Shown here one piece after another: positions 55,929 to 63,413 of a stretch of DNA of 64,000 bases. Both the position numbers and the translations under genes were made by a program. The stretch's first letter is position 1. The number at the start of each line of letters is the position of its first letter. Under the pieces are notes generated by a model. The model searched no databases and had not been told where the DNA came from. It saw only the letters and a program-made list of their open reading frames with translations. Source of the stretch: Mesorhizobium sp. L-8-3 (lineage in GTDB: Bacteria; Pseudomonadota; Alphaproteobacteria; Rhizobiales; Rhizobiaceae); contig NZ_AP023262.1 of NCBI RefSeq assembly GCF_016756615.1, positions 6,201,501 to 6,265,500 of the forward strand, in the 5' to 3' direction.

Positions 55929-56960
55929 TCAGCCCCAGCACTTGTCCATGCCGGTCTTGACGTCGATCGACTCCACTCCGGCGGCCGGCTTGTCGGTGAC
56001 CAGCGCCACACCGGTATCGAAGAAGTCCTTGCCCTCGGTCGGCTTCGGCTTCTCTCCCGTCTCGGCAAACTTCTTGATCGCCTCCACGCCGAGCGCGGCC
56101 ATGAGAAGCGGATATTGCTGCGAGGTCGCGCCGATCACGCCTGCCTCGACATTCTTCACGCCCGGGCAGCCGCCGTCGACGGAAACGATGAGCACGTTGT
56201 TCTCCATGCCCACGGCCTTGAGCGCCTCATAGGCGCCGGCCGCCGCGGGCTCGTTGATCGTGTGCACGACATTGATGCCGGAATCCTTCTGCAGAAGGTT
56301 CTCCATGGCCTTGCGGCCACCTTCCTCGTTGCCGTTGGTGACGTCATGGCCGACGATGCGCGGATCGTCCTCGTCGCCGATCTTGTTGACGTCCTTGGTG
56401 TCGATGCCGAAGCCCGTCATGAAGCCCTGGTCGCGCAGGACATCGACGGTTGGCTGCGACGGCGCGAGGTCGAGGAAGGCGACCTTTGCGTCCTTGGCCG
56501 CGTCGCCGAGGGTAGCGGCTGCCCATTGCCCGATCAGCTTGCCGGCCATGAAATTGTCGGTGGCGAATGTCGCGTCGGCCGCGTCAGCCGGCTCGAGAGG
56601 CGTGTCGAGGGCGATGACCAGGATGCCGGCGTCACGCGCCTTCTGCACGGCGGGTACGATGCCCTTGGTGTCGGAAGCGGTAATCAATATGCCCTTCGCG
56701 CCGTCGGCGATGCAGGTCTCGATGGCGGCGACCTGACTTTCGCTGTCGCCATCGATCTTGCCAGCATAGCTCTTGAGGTTGACGCCAAGCTCGGAGGCCT
56801 TGGCCGTCGCGCCCTCTTTCATCTTGACGAAAAACGGATTGGTGTCGGTCTTGGTGATCAGGCAGGCGCCGACATCGGCTGCCGAAGCCTGGGACGCGAT
56901 CGCCAGCATCGCGGCGGTCGCCGCGCCAAACACGGAAAATTTCAGAGTGAGCTTCGCCAC
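55929..56960 (-). CDS. frcB: Fructose ABC transporter substrate-binding protein
   Basis: The 343-residue periplasmic protein has a Sec signal peptide (to about A-S-A-A-D) and a type I periplasmic binding fold. C-L-I-T-K-T-D-T-N-P-F-F-V-K-M-K-E-G, A-S-D-T-K-G-I-V-P and V-S-V-D-G-G-C-P-G-V-K match rhizobial FrcB as I recall it. It captures fructose and delivers it to FrcC. It is divergent from frcR, with an operator-like palindrome between them. Confidence 0.93.
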   Translation of the reverse strand: MAKLTLKFSVFGAATAAMLAIASQASAADVGACLITKTDTNPFFVKMKEGATAKASELGVNLKSYAGKIDGDSESQVAAIETCIADGAKGILITASDTKGIVPAVQKARDAGILVIALDTPLEPADAADATFATDNFMAGKLIGQWAAATLGDAAKDAKVAFLDLAPSQPTVDVLRDQGFMTGFGIDTKDVNKIGDEDDPRIVGHDVTNGNEEGGRKAMENLLQKDSGINVVHTINEPAAAGAYEALKAVGMENNVLIVSVDGGCPGVKNVEAGVIGATSQQYPLLMAALGVEAIKKFAETGEKPKPTEGKDFFDTGVALVTDKPAAGVESIDVKTGMDKCWG

Positions 56961-57086
56961 GATAGTCCTCCCGGTGAGCTTGAAACGATGGCGGCATCAG
57001 CGACGCCGCCCGACCCGAGGCGCCTCCTGAACGCGCCGGTGTCCTGCCCATCCAGAAAATACCAATCGGAAGGCCGAGTCAATAAA

Positions 57087-57103
57087 TAAATCACTATGAT
57101 TTA
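57087..57103. promoter_or_regulatory. Candidate FrcR operator in the frcB-frcR divergent region
   Basis: TAAATCA (57087-57093) and its exact complement TGATTTA (57097-57103) are separated by 3 nt. The site is strongly A/T-rich in a GC-rich setting and lies between the divergent frcB and frcR starts. Binding by FrcR is inferred from position only. Confidence 0.6.
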
Positions 57104-57170
57104 ATATTGACATGGATTGCATCCGGCCGCATTCTTTGGTCGAAAGCCCTCGGGGCTTGGGAGGAATGCC

Positions 57171-58394
57171 ATGGAAGCGGAGATTTCGAGAAGCGGTGCC
57201 GAGCCGCCCGAGAGCCGGTTCCAGCGCGGCACGAACCAGAGCGGCATGCGCGACTTCAACGAGAGGCTCGTGCTGTCGCTGGTGCGGCGTAGCGGCAGCC
57301 TCGCCAAGACCGACATCGCCCGCATGACCGGACTTTCGGCGCAGACGGTTTCCGTCATCATGCGCGAGTTGGAGGAAGAAGGCCTCCTGCTGCGCGGCGA
57401 GCCGGTCCGCGGCAAGATCGGCCAGCCCTCCGTTCCGATGTCGCTCAACCCGGACGGCGCCTATTTCCTCGGTCTCAAGATCGGACGCCGAAGCGCCGAG
57501 TTGGTGCTCATCGATTTCGTCGGTGCAGTGCGGGCGATGCTGCAGTTCTCCTATCGTTATCCGACGCCGCGCGAGACCGTCGATTTCGTGACCCGAGGCA
57601 TGGAGCAGATCCGCTCGACGCTGACCGGCCGGCAGGACAAGCGCATATCGGGCATGGGCATCGCCATGCCGTTCGAGCTATGGAACTGGGCCGAGACGGC
57701 CGGAGCGCCGAGCAGCGTCATGGACGAGTGGCGCCATCGCGACATCCGCGCTGAAATCCAGGCGAAATGCCCTTTCCCGGTCTATCTGCAGAATGACGCA
57801 AGCTCGGCATGCGGAGCCGAGCTGGTGTTCGGCCGGGGTACGATCCCTCGCGACTTCATCTATTTCTACATAGGCGCATTTGCCGGCGGAGGCGTCGTGC
57901 TGAACGGCAGCCTTCACGTCGGCCCGAGCGGAAATGCGGGAGCCCTGGGCTCGATGCCGGTTCCCGGCCCGGAAGGGCGGCCCACGCAGCTGATCGACAT
58001 CGCCTCGATCGCGATCCTGGAAAAGGCGCTCAACGCCAGGGGTATCGAGGCCTCTCATCTTTGGACATCGCCCCAGGACTGGGGTGATGTCGGCCCCGAT
58101 CTCGATGAATGGATCGCCGCGGCCGGAACCGCCCTCGCCTATGCGATCGTTTCCGCCTCGTCAGTGCTGGATTTCGAGGCAGCCGTGATCGACGGCTGGA
58201 TGCCGGAAGCCGTCCGTAGCCGGCTGGTCGCATCCGTGCGGGAGGCGCTCGCGAAGATCGACGTTGAAGGCCTGCACCTGCCAGACGTCCGGGAGGGAAC
58301 GGTCGGTCGCCACGCCCGAGCGCTCGGCGCTGCGAGCCTGCCGCTGTCCGATCGTTTTCTGATCGGCACAGGCGCGCCGATGAAGAGCGCATGA
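57171..58394 (+). CDS. frcR: ROK family transcriptional regulator of the frc locus
   Basis: The 407-residue protein has an N-terminal winged helix-turn-helix (K-T-D-I-A-R-M-T-G-L-S-A-Q-T-V-S-V-I-M-R-E-L) and a ROK sugar-binding domain with F-Y-I-G-A-F-A-G-G-G-V-V-L-N-G. The cysteine-rich zinc signature usual in ROK proteins (C-x-C-G-x-x-G-C) is missing; the equivalent stretch has no cysteines. It probably senses fructose or fructose-6-phosphate and represses frcB, as proposed for Sinorhizobium FrcR. ATG 57171 has a GGAGG site. Confidence 0.88.
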   Translation: MEAEISRSGAEPPESRFQRGTNQSGMRDFNERLVLSLVRRSGSLAKTDIARMTGLSAQTVSVIMRELEEEGLLLRGEPVRGKIGQPSVPMSLNPDGAYFLGLKIGRRSAELVLIDFVGAVRAMLQFSYRYPTPRETVDFVTRGMEQIRSTLTGRQDKRISGMGIAMPFELWNWAETAGAPSSVMDEWRHRDIRAEIQAKCPFPVYLQNDASSACGAELVFGRGTIPRDFIYFYIGAFAGGGVVLNGSLHVGPSGNAGALGSMPVPGPEGRPTQLIDIASIAILEKALNARGIEASHLWTSPQDWGDVGPDLDEWIAAAGTALAYAIVSASSVLDFEAAVIDGWMPEAVRSRLVASVREALAKIDVEGLHLPDVREGTVGRHARALGAASLPLSDRFLIGTGAPMKSA

Positions 58395-58491
58395 GCGTCA
58401 GGGCCGAACACACCGGCGACCATCCGGCTCTCCGTTGCGCGGGAGACCGCGAGATCCTATTCGGGCATGATCATCCACAGAGGACCGATCC

Positions 58492-59415
58492 ATGATCCTT
58501 TGCTGCGGCGAGGCGCTGATCGACATGCTGCCGCGCGAGAGCACGACGGGCGAGCCCGCTTTCGCACCCTATGCCGGCGGCGCGGTCTTCAATTCCGCCA
58601 TCGCGCTCGGTCGCCTCGGCGTGCCGACCGAGTTCTTCTCTGGTCTCTCCTCCGACCTGTTCGGGCAGCAGATCCGGGAAGTCCTCGCCTCGAGCAATGT
58701 CGGCTCGACCTATGCCGTCGTGTCGGAGCGGCCGACAACGCTCGCATTCGTGCGCCTCGTCGACAGCCACGCCACCTACACCTTCTATGACGAGAACACG
58801 GCTGGCCGCATGCTGTCGGAGGAGGCTCTCCCAGCACTCGACGGCGCCGTGGATGCCATGCTCTTCGGTGCCATCAGCCTCATTCCCGAACCCTGCGGCT
58901 CGGCCTATGAGGCGCTGATGAAGCGCGAGCACGCCAGGCGCGTCACCATGCTCGACCCCAATATCCGTCCCGGCTTCATCCCCGACAAGCAGAAGCATCT
59001 GGCGCGCATGCGCCGCATGATGGCGATGGCCGATATCGTCAAACTCTCGGACGACGATCTCGCCTGGTTCGGCGAGACCGGCTCGCATGCCGAGATCGCG
59101 ACGCGCTGGCTGGAAGCCGGCCCGAAGCTGGTGATCATCACAGGCGGGGCCAAGGGCGCCGAAGGCTTCACGCACCGGCACAGGGTTTCTGTCGCCGCGC
59201 CCCGGGTTGCAGTCGTGGATACGGTCGGTGCGGGCGACACCTTCAACGCGGGCGTGCTCGCCTCGCTTCACGACCAGGGGCTGCTGACCAAGCCCTCGCT
59301 CGCCGCCCTCTCCGAAGCTGCCGTCCACGCCGCATTGTCGCTCGGCGCGACGGCGGCGGCGGTGACGGTCTCGCGCGCCGGCGCCAATCCGCCCTGGCGG
59401 CGCGAACTGGCTTGA
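58492..59415 (+). CDS. frcK: PfkB family carbohydrate (fructo)kinase
   Basis: The 307-residue ribokinase-fold enzyme has N-terminal C-G-E-A-L-I-D-M, Y-A-G-G-A-V-F-N-S-A-I-A-L-G-R-L-G binding the sugar, and C-terminal D-T-V-G-A-G-D-T-F-N-A-G with the catalytic Asp and anion hole. It should phosphorylate the imported hexose, presumably fructose to fructose-6-phosphate. It lies 97 bp after frcR on the same strand, as frcK does in Sinorhizobium. Confidence 0.9.
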   Translation: MILCCGEALIDMLPRESTTGEPAFAPYAGGAVFNSAIALGRLGVPTEFFSGLSSDLFGQQIREVLASSNVGSTYAVVSERPTTLAFVRLVDSHATYTFYDENTAGRMLSEEALPALDGAVDAMLFGAISLIPEPCGSAYEALMKREHARRVTMLDPNIRPGFIPDKQKHLARMRRMMAMADIVKLSDDDLAWFGETGSHAEIATRWLEAGPKLVIITGGAKGAEGFTHRHRVSVAAPRVAVVDTVGAGDTFNAGVLASLHDQGLLTKPSLAALSEAAVHAALSLGATAAAVTVSRAGANPPWRRELA

Positions 59416-59486
59416 TCCCTGCCCGGTCTGGCCGATTGCCAAGACGGTCCTCGATGGCCTAAGGGGCCCAGCCAAGGGTCCTGGAC

Positions 59487-59502
59487 CTCCGGCCGGCCGG
59501 AG
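59487..59502. promoter_or_regulatory. Perfect 16 bp GC-only-core palindrome upstream of the livK-like gene
   Basis: CTCCGGCCGGCCGGAG is a perfect 16 bp palindrome lying 72 bp after frcK and 40 bp before the next start codon. It could be an operator, a hairpin ending frcK mRNA, or a chance GC-rich palindrome. No T-tract follows. Confidence 0.4.
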
Positions 59503-59541
59503 ATTCTCCACGGTTCCGAGCTTTGTTCGAGGAGAACTGAC

Positions 59542-60654
59542 GTGAACAAGAGAAAGCTGCTCGCTGGCGTCGCCTTCGCCGCTTCAATGGTCTTCGCCGC
59601 TTCGGCCGCAAGGGCCGACATCGTGATCGGCCTCGAGGCGCCCCTTACCGGGCCGGTTGCGGCCTACGGGGAGCAGGTCAAGAACGGCGCCGAGGCCGCT
59701 GTCGACGCGATCAACAAGAACGGCGGCATTCTTGGCGAGAAGATCGTCCTGCAGCTCGCCGACGATGCAGGTGATCCAAAGCAGGGTGTTTCGGCCGCCA
59801 ACAAGCTGGTCGGCGAGGACGTTCGCTACGTGGTCGGGCCGGTGACCTCCGGCGTCGCCATTCCCGCTTCGGACGTGTTTGCCGAGAACGGCGTGCTGAT
59901 GGTGACGCCGACCGCGACCGCGCCTGATCTGACCGCCCGCGGCCTGACCAATGTCCTGCGCACCTGCGGGCGCGACGACCAGCAGGCCGAAGTCGCTGCC
60001 GCCTACGTGCTGAAGAACCTGAAGGACAAGCGCATCGCGGTCATCCACGACAAGGGCACCTACGGCAAGGGCCTCGCCGATGCTTTCAAGAAGGCAATCA
60101 ACGACGGCGGCGTCAACGAAGTGCTCTATTTGTCGCTCACCCCCGGCGAAAAGGACCTGTCGGCGCTTACGACACGTCTCAAATCCGAGAATATCGACCT
60201 GATCTATTTCGGTGGCTATCATCCGGAGGGCGGACTGCTTGCCCGCCAGCTCAAGGACATCTCCGTCAATGCCACGATCGTCGGCGGGGAAGGGCTCTCC
60301 AACACCGAATACTGGGCGATCGGCAACGACGCCGCGGCCGGCACATTGTTCACCAATGCCACCGACGCGCTCAAGAACCCGGATTCGGCAGAGGCGGTGA
60401 AGGTGCTGAAGGAGAAGGGCATTCCGCCGGAGGCCTTCACGCTCAACGCCTATGCCGCGGTCGAGGTGATCAAGGCCGGCATCGAGAAGGCAGGCAGTGC
60501 CGACGATCCGGCGGCGGTCGCAGCCGCGATCAAGTCGGGCGAGCCGATCACCACCGCGATCGGCAAGCTGACCTATGGCGAAAGCGGCGATCTCAGCTCG
60601 CCGAGCTTCTCGATGTTCAAGTGGGAAGACGGCAAGATCGTCGGCGTGGAATAG
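59542..60654 (+). CDS. livK: Branched-chain amino acid-type ABC transporter substrate-binding protein
   Basis: The 370-residue periplasmic binding protein has a signal peptide ending near A-A-R-A/D and the leucine-binding fold: G-L-E-A-P-L-T-G-P-V-A-A-Y-G at the start, V-V-G-P-V-T-S-G, and F-G-G-Y-H-P-E-G-G. The E-A-P-L-T-G block is LivK-like. It should bind Leu, Ile, Val or similar amino acids. No LivHMGF genes are nearby, so it must serve a transporter encoded elsewhere. The start is GTG 59542 behind GAGGAGAA, and a strong terminator follows. Confidence 0.88.
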   Translation: MNKRKLLAGVAFAASMVFAASAARADIVIGLEAPLTGPVAAYGEQVKNGAEAAVDAINKNGGILGEKIVLQLADDAGDPKQGVSAANKLVGEDVRYVVGPVTSGVAIPASDVFAENGVLMVTPTATAPDLTARGLTNVLRTCGRDDQQAEVAAAYVLKNLKDKRIAVIHDKGTYGKGLADAFKKAINDGGVNEVLYLSLTPGEKDLSALTTRLKSENIDLIYFGGYHPEGGLLARQLKDISVNATIVGGEGLSNTEYWAIGNDAAAGTLFTNATDALKNPDSAEAVKVLKEKGIPPEAFTLNAYAAVEVIKAGIEKAGSADDPAAVAAAIKSGEPITTAIGKLTYGESGDLSSPSFSMFKWEDGKIVGVE

Positions 60655-60680
60655 TCCAGCCCTACAGTGGAATAAACATA

Positions 60681-60715
60681 ATGGCCGGAGGGAGACCTCC
60701 GGCCATCGTGTTTTC
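60681..60715 (+). terminator. Rho-independent terminator of the livK-like gene
   Basis: A perfect 11 bp stem (ATGGCCGGAGG at 60681-60691 and its complement at 60696-60706) with a GAGA tetraloop is followed by CGTGTTTTCA. It lies 26 bp after the stop codon. Confidence 0.9.
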
Positions 60716-60736
60716 ACTATCTACTCGCGCCTCCAA

Positions 60737-60879
60737 ACCCCTCATCCGACCGCGCTTCGCGCGGCCACCTTCTCCCACAAGGGGAGAAGGGAAGTCTCGC
60801 GCCAGCGTATCGGCCAATCGTCATCGTTCGACGATTTGCAGAGTCGCCGAAGCCAGGCTCCGACCTTCTCCCCTTGTGG
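60737..60879. repeat. Left part of a RIME/MITE-like palindromic repeat, interrupted by an IS
   Basis: This part holds the complete 54 bp left arm (60737-60790, starting ACCCCTCATCCGACC and ending GGGGAGAAGG), a 73 bp core, and the first 16 bp of the right arm (60864-60879). Joined to 62532-62569, the right arm matches the left arm's complement at 53 of 54 positions. Such elements are abundant between genes in Hyphomicrobiales. Confidence 0.82.
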
Positions 60880-62527
60880 CAGGCCGTGTGAAAACTCGGG
60901 CATTGGTTTTTTTGATGTGTCGAGGAGCATCTTGGGCTTCCCAAATCAACCTGGATCGGATTCAAATTGTTGATCCAAAGCAGTGATTTGCCGGATTTTT
61001 GGTAGTTTGAGACGAGGCCGAAATGGCGCATATGACAGGCCAGTCGCGGGAGCAAACGAGCTTGTTCCCGGAAACCTTGGACGAGGCGGTCGGTGCCGAT
61101 CATCCGGTGCGGGTCATCGATGCCTTCGTCGACAGCCTCGATCTGGCGCAGCTCGGTTTCTCCAAGGTTGTTCCCGAGGCCACGGGCCGGCCACCCTACG
61201 ATCCGGGCGATTTGTTGAAGCTTTATGTGTACGGCTACCAGAACCAGGTGCGGTCGAGCCGCCGGCTTGCGGCGGAAGCGCGGCGCAACATTGAAGTGAT
61301 GTGGCTCACCCATCGCGCGGCGCCGGCCTTCAAGACGATTGCGGATTTCCGCAAGGATCATCCGGAAGCGATCGTTGGGGTGTGCCGGGCCTTCGTGCGC
61401 TTCTGCCGGGAGCAGGCGCTGGTCGGCGGCACGTTGCTTGCGATCGACGGGACCAAGATCGATGCGGTGGCGAGCCGCAAGCAGGTGGTGACGGCCAAGG
61501 AACTGGAGAAGGCGACGGCGGCCGTGGATCGCAAGATTGCCGCCTATCTTGCGCAGATGGACGAAGCCGACCGGGACGAGCGCGCGGCGCAGACGGATGG
61601 CGTGGACGTTGCGGCGGCGGTGGCGGCCTTGCGGGCGCGCCGCGAGCAGATCCAGCAGCAGGCCGAGGCTTTGGCCGGACGCGGGTTGAGCCAGTGGGTT
61701 CGCACCGAGCCCGAGGCCAAGCTGATGCGCACGGCTCGGCACGGCCATCAGGTGGCCTACAACGCGCAGACCGTGGTCGACGCAAAACACAAGCTGGTGG
61801 TTGCCTTCGACCTGACCAATGACGGCAACGACCAGTGCCAGCTCCACCCGATGGCGGTGGCCGGCCGCGAAGCCGTGGACGGTGACAAGGTAACGGTGGT
61901 GGCCGATGCCGGCTATTCGAACGGCGAGCACGGCCAGCGCTGCGAGGACGACGGCATCACCGCCATCGTGCCGCGGGCCGAAACCGTTAACCCGGAAGGC
62001 AAAGAGTACTTCACCCGCGACCAGTTCAGCTACGACGCCGAGAGCGACAGCTGGCGCTGCCCGGCCGGCGAAACGCTCACCCACCGGGAGACCTCGTGGA
62101 CGGAACAGAAGAAGAAGTACGGGACCAAGGCCTGTGCGGACTGTGCCTTGAAGCCGAAGTGCACGCAGGCCGCCAAGCGCACCATCATCCGCCACTTCCA
62201 TGAAGATGCGCGCGAGGCGATGCACCGGCGCGCCATCAGCGACCCCGAGTGGATGGCGCAGCGGCGCATGCTGGTCGAACACCCTTACGGCACCATCAAA
62301 TGGATGATGGGCCATCCCCGGTTCCTGGTCCGCGGGCTGAAAAAGGCCAGGTCCGAGTTGGCGCTCAGCGTCCTGGGCTACAATCTGAAGCGGGTGGTGA
62401 ACATTCTGGGTGTGCCGGCGCTGCTCCAGACCCTGCTGTCCTCGCAAGCATAGGGGGGCATGAACTCGTGCCTCAACTTCCAAACCACTCACCACGCTAT
62501 GCCTCCGTCCAGTTCTCACACGGCCTG
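60880..62527 (+). mobile_element. Complete IS1182-family insertion sequence (1,648 bp)
   Basis: The element is bounded by terminal inverted repeats starting CAGGCCGTGTGA at 60880 and, on the other strand, at 62527; about 17 of the first 19 positions match (left CAGGCCGTGTGAAAACTCG, right CAGGCCGTGTGAGAACTGG). The 4 bp GTGG occurs on both sides (60876-60879 and 62528-62531) as a target duplication. It carries one intact transposase gene, so it may still be active. It interrupts a palindromic repeat and no gene. Confidence 0.88.
61023..62453 (+). CDS. IS1182-family transposase
   Basis: The 476-residue transposase has an N-terminal domain (DUF772-like; Y-D-P-G-D-L-L-K-L-Y-V-Y-G-Y and R-R-L-A-A-E-A-R-R-N) and a DDE catalytic domain. 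The likely triad is Asp in A-I-D-G-T-K-I-D-A, Asp in V-V-A-D-A-G-Y-S-N-G, and Glu in R-M-L-V-E-H-P-Y-G-T-I-K. A cysteine cluster (C-P-A-G-E ... C-A-D-C-A-L-K-P-K-C) lies between the last two, as usual for the family. The frame is uninterrupted and fills most of the element. Confidence 0.94.
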   Translation: MAHMTGQSREQTSLFPETLDEAVGADHPVRVIDAFVDSLDLAQLGFSKVVPEATGRPPYDPGDLLKLYVYGYQNQVRSSRRLAAEARRNIEVMWLTHRAAPAFKTIADFRKDHPEAIVGVCRAFVRFCREQALVGGTLLAIDGTKIDAVASRKQVVTAKELEKATAAVDRKIAAYLAQMDEADRDERAAQTDGVDVAAAVAALRARREQIQQQAEALAGRGLSQWVRTEPEAKLMRTARHGHQVAYNAQTVVDAKHKLVVAFDLTNDGNDQCQLHPMAVAGREAVDGDKVTVVADAGYSNGEHGQRCEDDGITAIVPRAETVNPEGKEYFTRDQFSYDAESDSWRCPAGETLTHRETSWTEQKKKYGTKACADCALKPKCTQAAKRTIIRHFHEDAREAMHRRAISDPEWMAQRRMLVEHPYGTIKWMMGHPRFLVRGLKKARSELALSVLGYNLKRVVNILGVPALLQTLLSSQA

Positions 62528-62569
62528 GTGGGAGAAGGTGGCCGCGCGAAGCGAGGTCGGATGAGGGGT
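62528..62569. repeat. Right part of the interrupted RIME/MITE-like repeat
   Basis: After the duplicated GTGG (62528-62531), positions 62532-62569 complete the right 54 bp arm, ending GGTCGGATGAGGGGT. Without the IS and one GTGG, the repeat would be 181 bp. Confidence 0.82.
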
Positions 62570-62588
62570 GACTGCACGATGCCTACCC

Positions 62589-63413
62589 TTAAGATGCCCC
62601 CTTCGCGATGAAGGACGGGTTGGCATAATCGGCTTCACCGGACTGGCTGATCTTGCCATAGGCCAGGGGTAGGCCGTCGAGCGTAAAAGTCGTGCCGCCT
62701 GCGGCTCTCAGCACCGCGTCGCCGGCGGCCGTATCCCACTCCATGGTACGGCTGAAGCGCGGATAGATGTCGGCCTCGCCGCTGGCGAGCATGCAGAATT
62801 TCAGTGACGAGCCGACCGACACGAGCGTGGTCGGCCCGAGATCGCGGATAAAGGCCTCGGTCTCGGCATTGCAATGCGAGCGGCTGGCGACCACCGTCAG
62901 CGGCTCCTTGCCGATGCGGACGGAGATCGCTCGGCGTCCCACAGCTTCATGGTCCGACGACACAGTGATTTCCTCTGCCCTGCCCGGCTGGCCGACAAAG
63001 CATTTCCGGCTCGCGGGCGCATAGACGATCCCGATTTCGGGAACGCCCTCGCGGATCAGGGCGATGTTGACGGTGAAGTCCCCGCGACGACCGACGAACT
63101 CCTTCGTACCGTCGAGCGGATCGACAAGGAAGAAGGCACGACCGGGGTCCTTCGGGCACAGCCCTTCCGCCGTCTCCTCTTCGGCCACGCATGGAATTCC
63201 AGGGAAGGACCGGCGAAGCCCTTCGAGGATGATCCGCTCGGCCGCGCGATCGGCCTCCGTCACCGGCGAGGCGTCTTCCTTGCGCTTCACGTCGAAGCCG
63301 CGATGGAAGACCTCCATGATGGCGCGCCCTGCCGCGAGCGCGAGGGTTTCGAACAGGGCAAGGATCGCGCTGTCGTCAGATGCCGCCGCCGGCGTCGTAT
63401 TGTTGATCGGCAC
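62589..63413 (-). CDS. cysQ: 3'(2'),5'-bisphosphate nucleotidase
   Basis: The 274-residue metal-dependent phosphatase of the inositol monophosphatase superfamily has E-E-E in motif one (V-A-E-E-E-T), D-P-L-D-G-T-K-E-F as motif two, and W-D-T-A-A-G-D-A-V-L as the C-terminal motif, all typical for CysQ. It removes 3'-phosphate from PAP/PAPS produced during sulfate assimilation. Its start lies inside the 3' end of the cysN/C-type gene (38 bp overlap), so both are one operon. Confidence 0.93.
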   Translation of the reverse strand: MPINNTTPAAASDDSAILALFETLALAAGRAIMEVFHRGFDVKRKEDASPVTEADRAAERIILEGLRRSFPGIPCVAEEETAEGLCPKDPGRAFFLVDPLDGTKEFVGRRGDFTVNIALIREGVPEIGIVYAPASRKCFVGQPGRAEEITVSSDHEAVGRRAISVRIGKEPLTVVASRSHCNAETEAFIRDLGPTTLVSVGSSLKFCMLASGEADIYPRFSRTMEWDTAAGDAVLRAAGGTTFTLDGLPLAYGKISQSGEADYANPSFIAKGAS

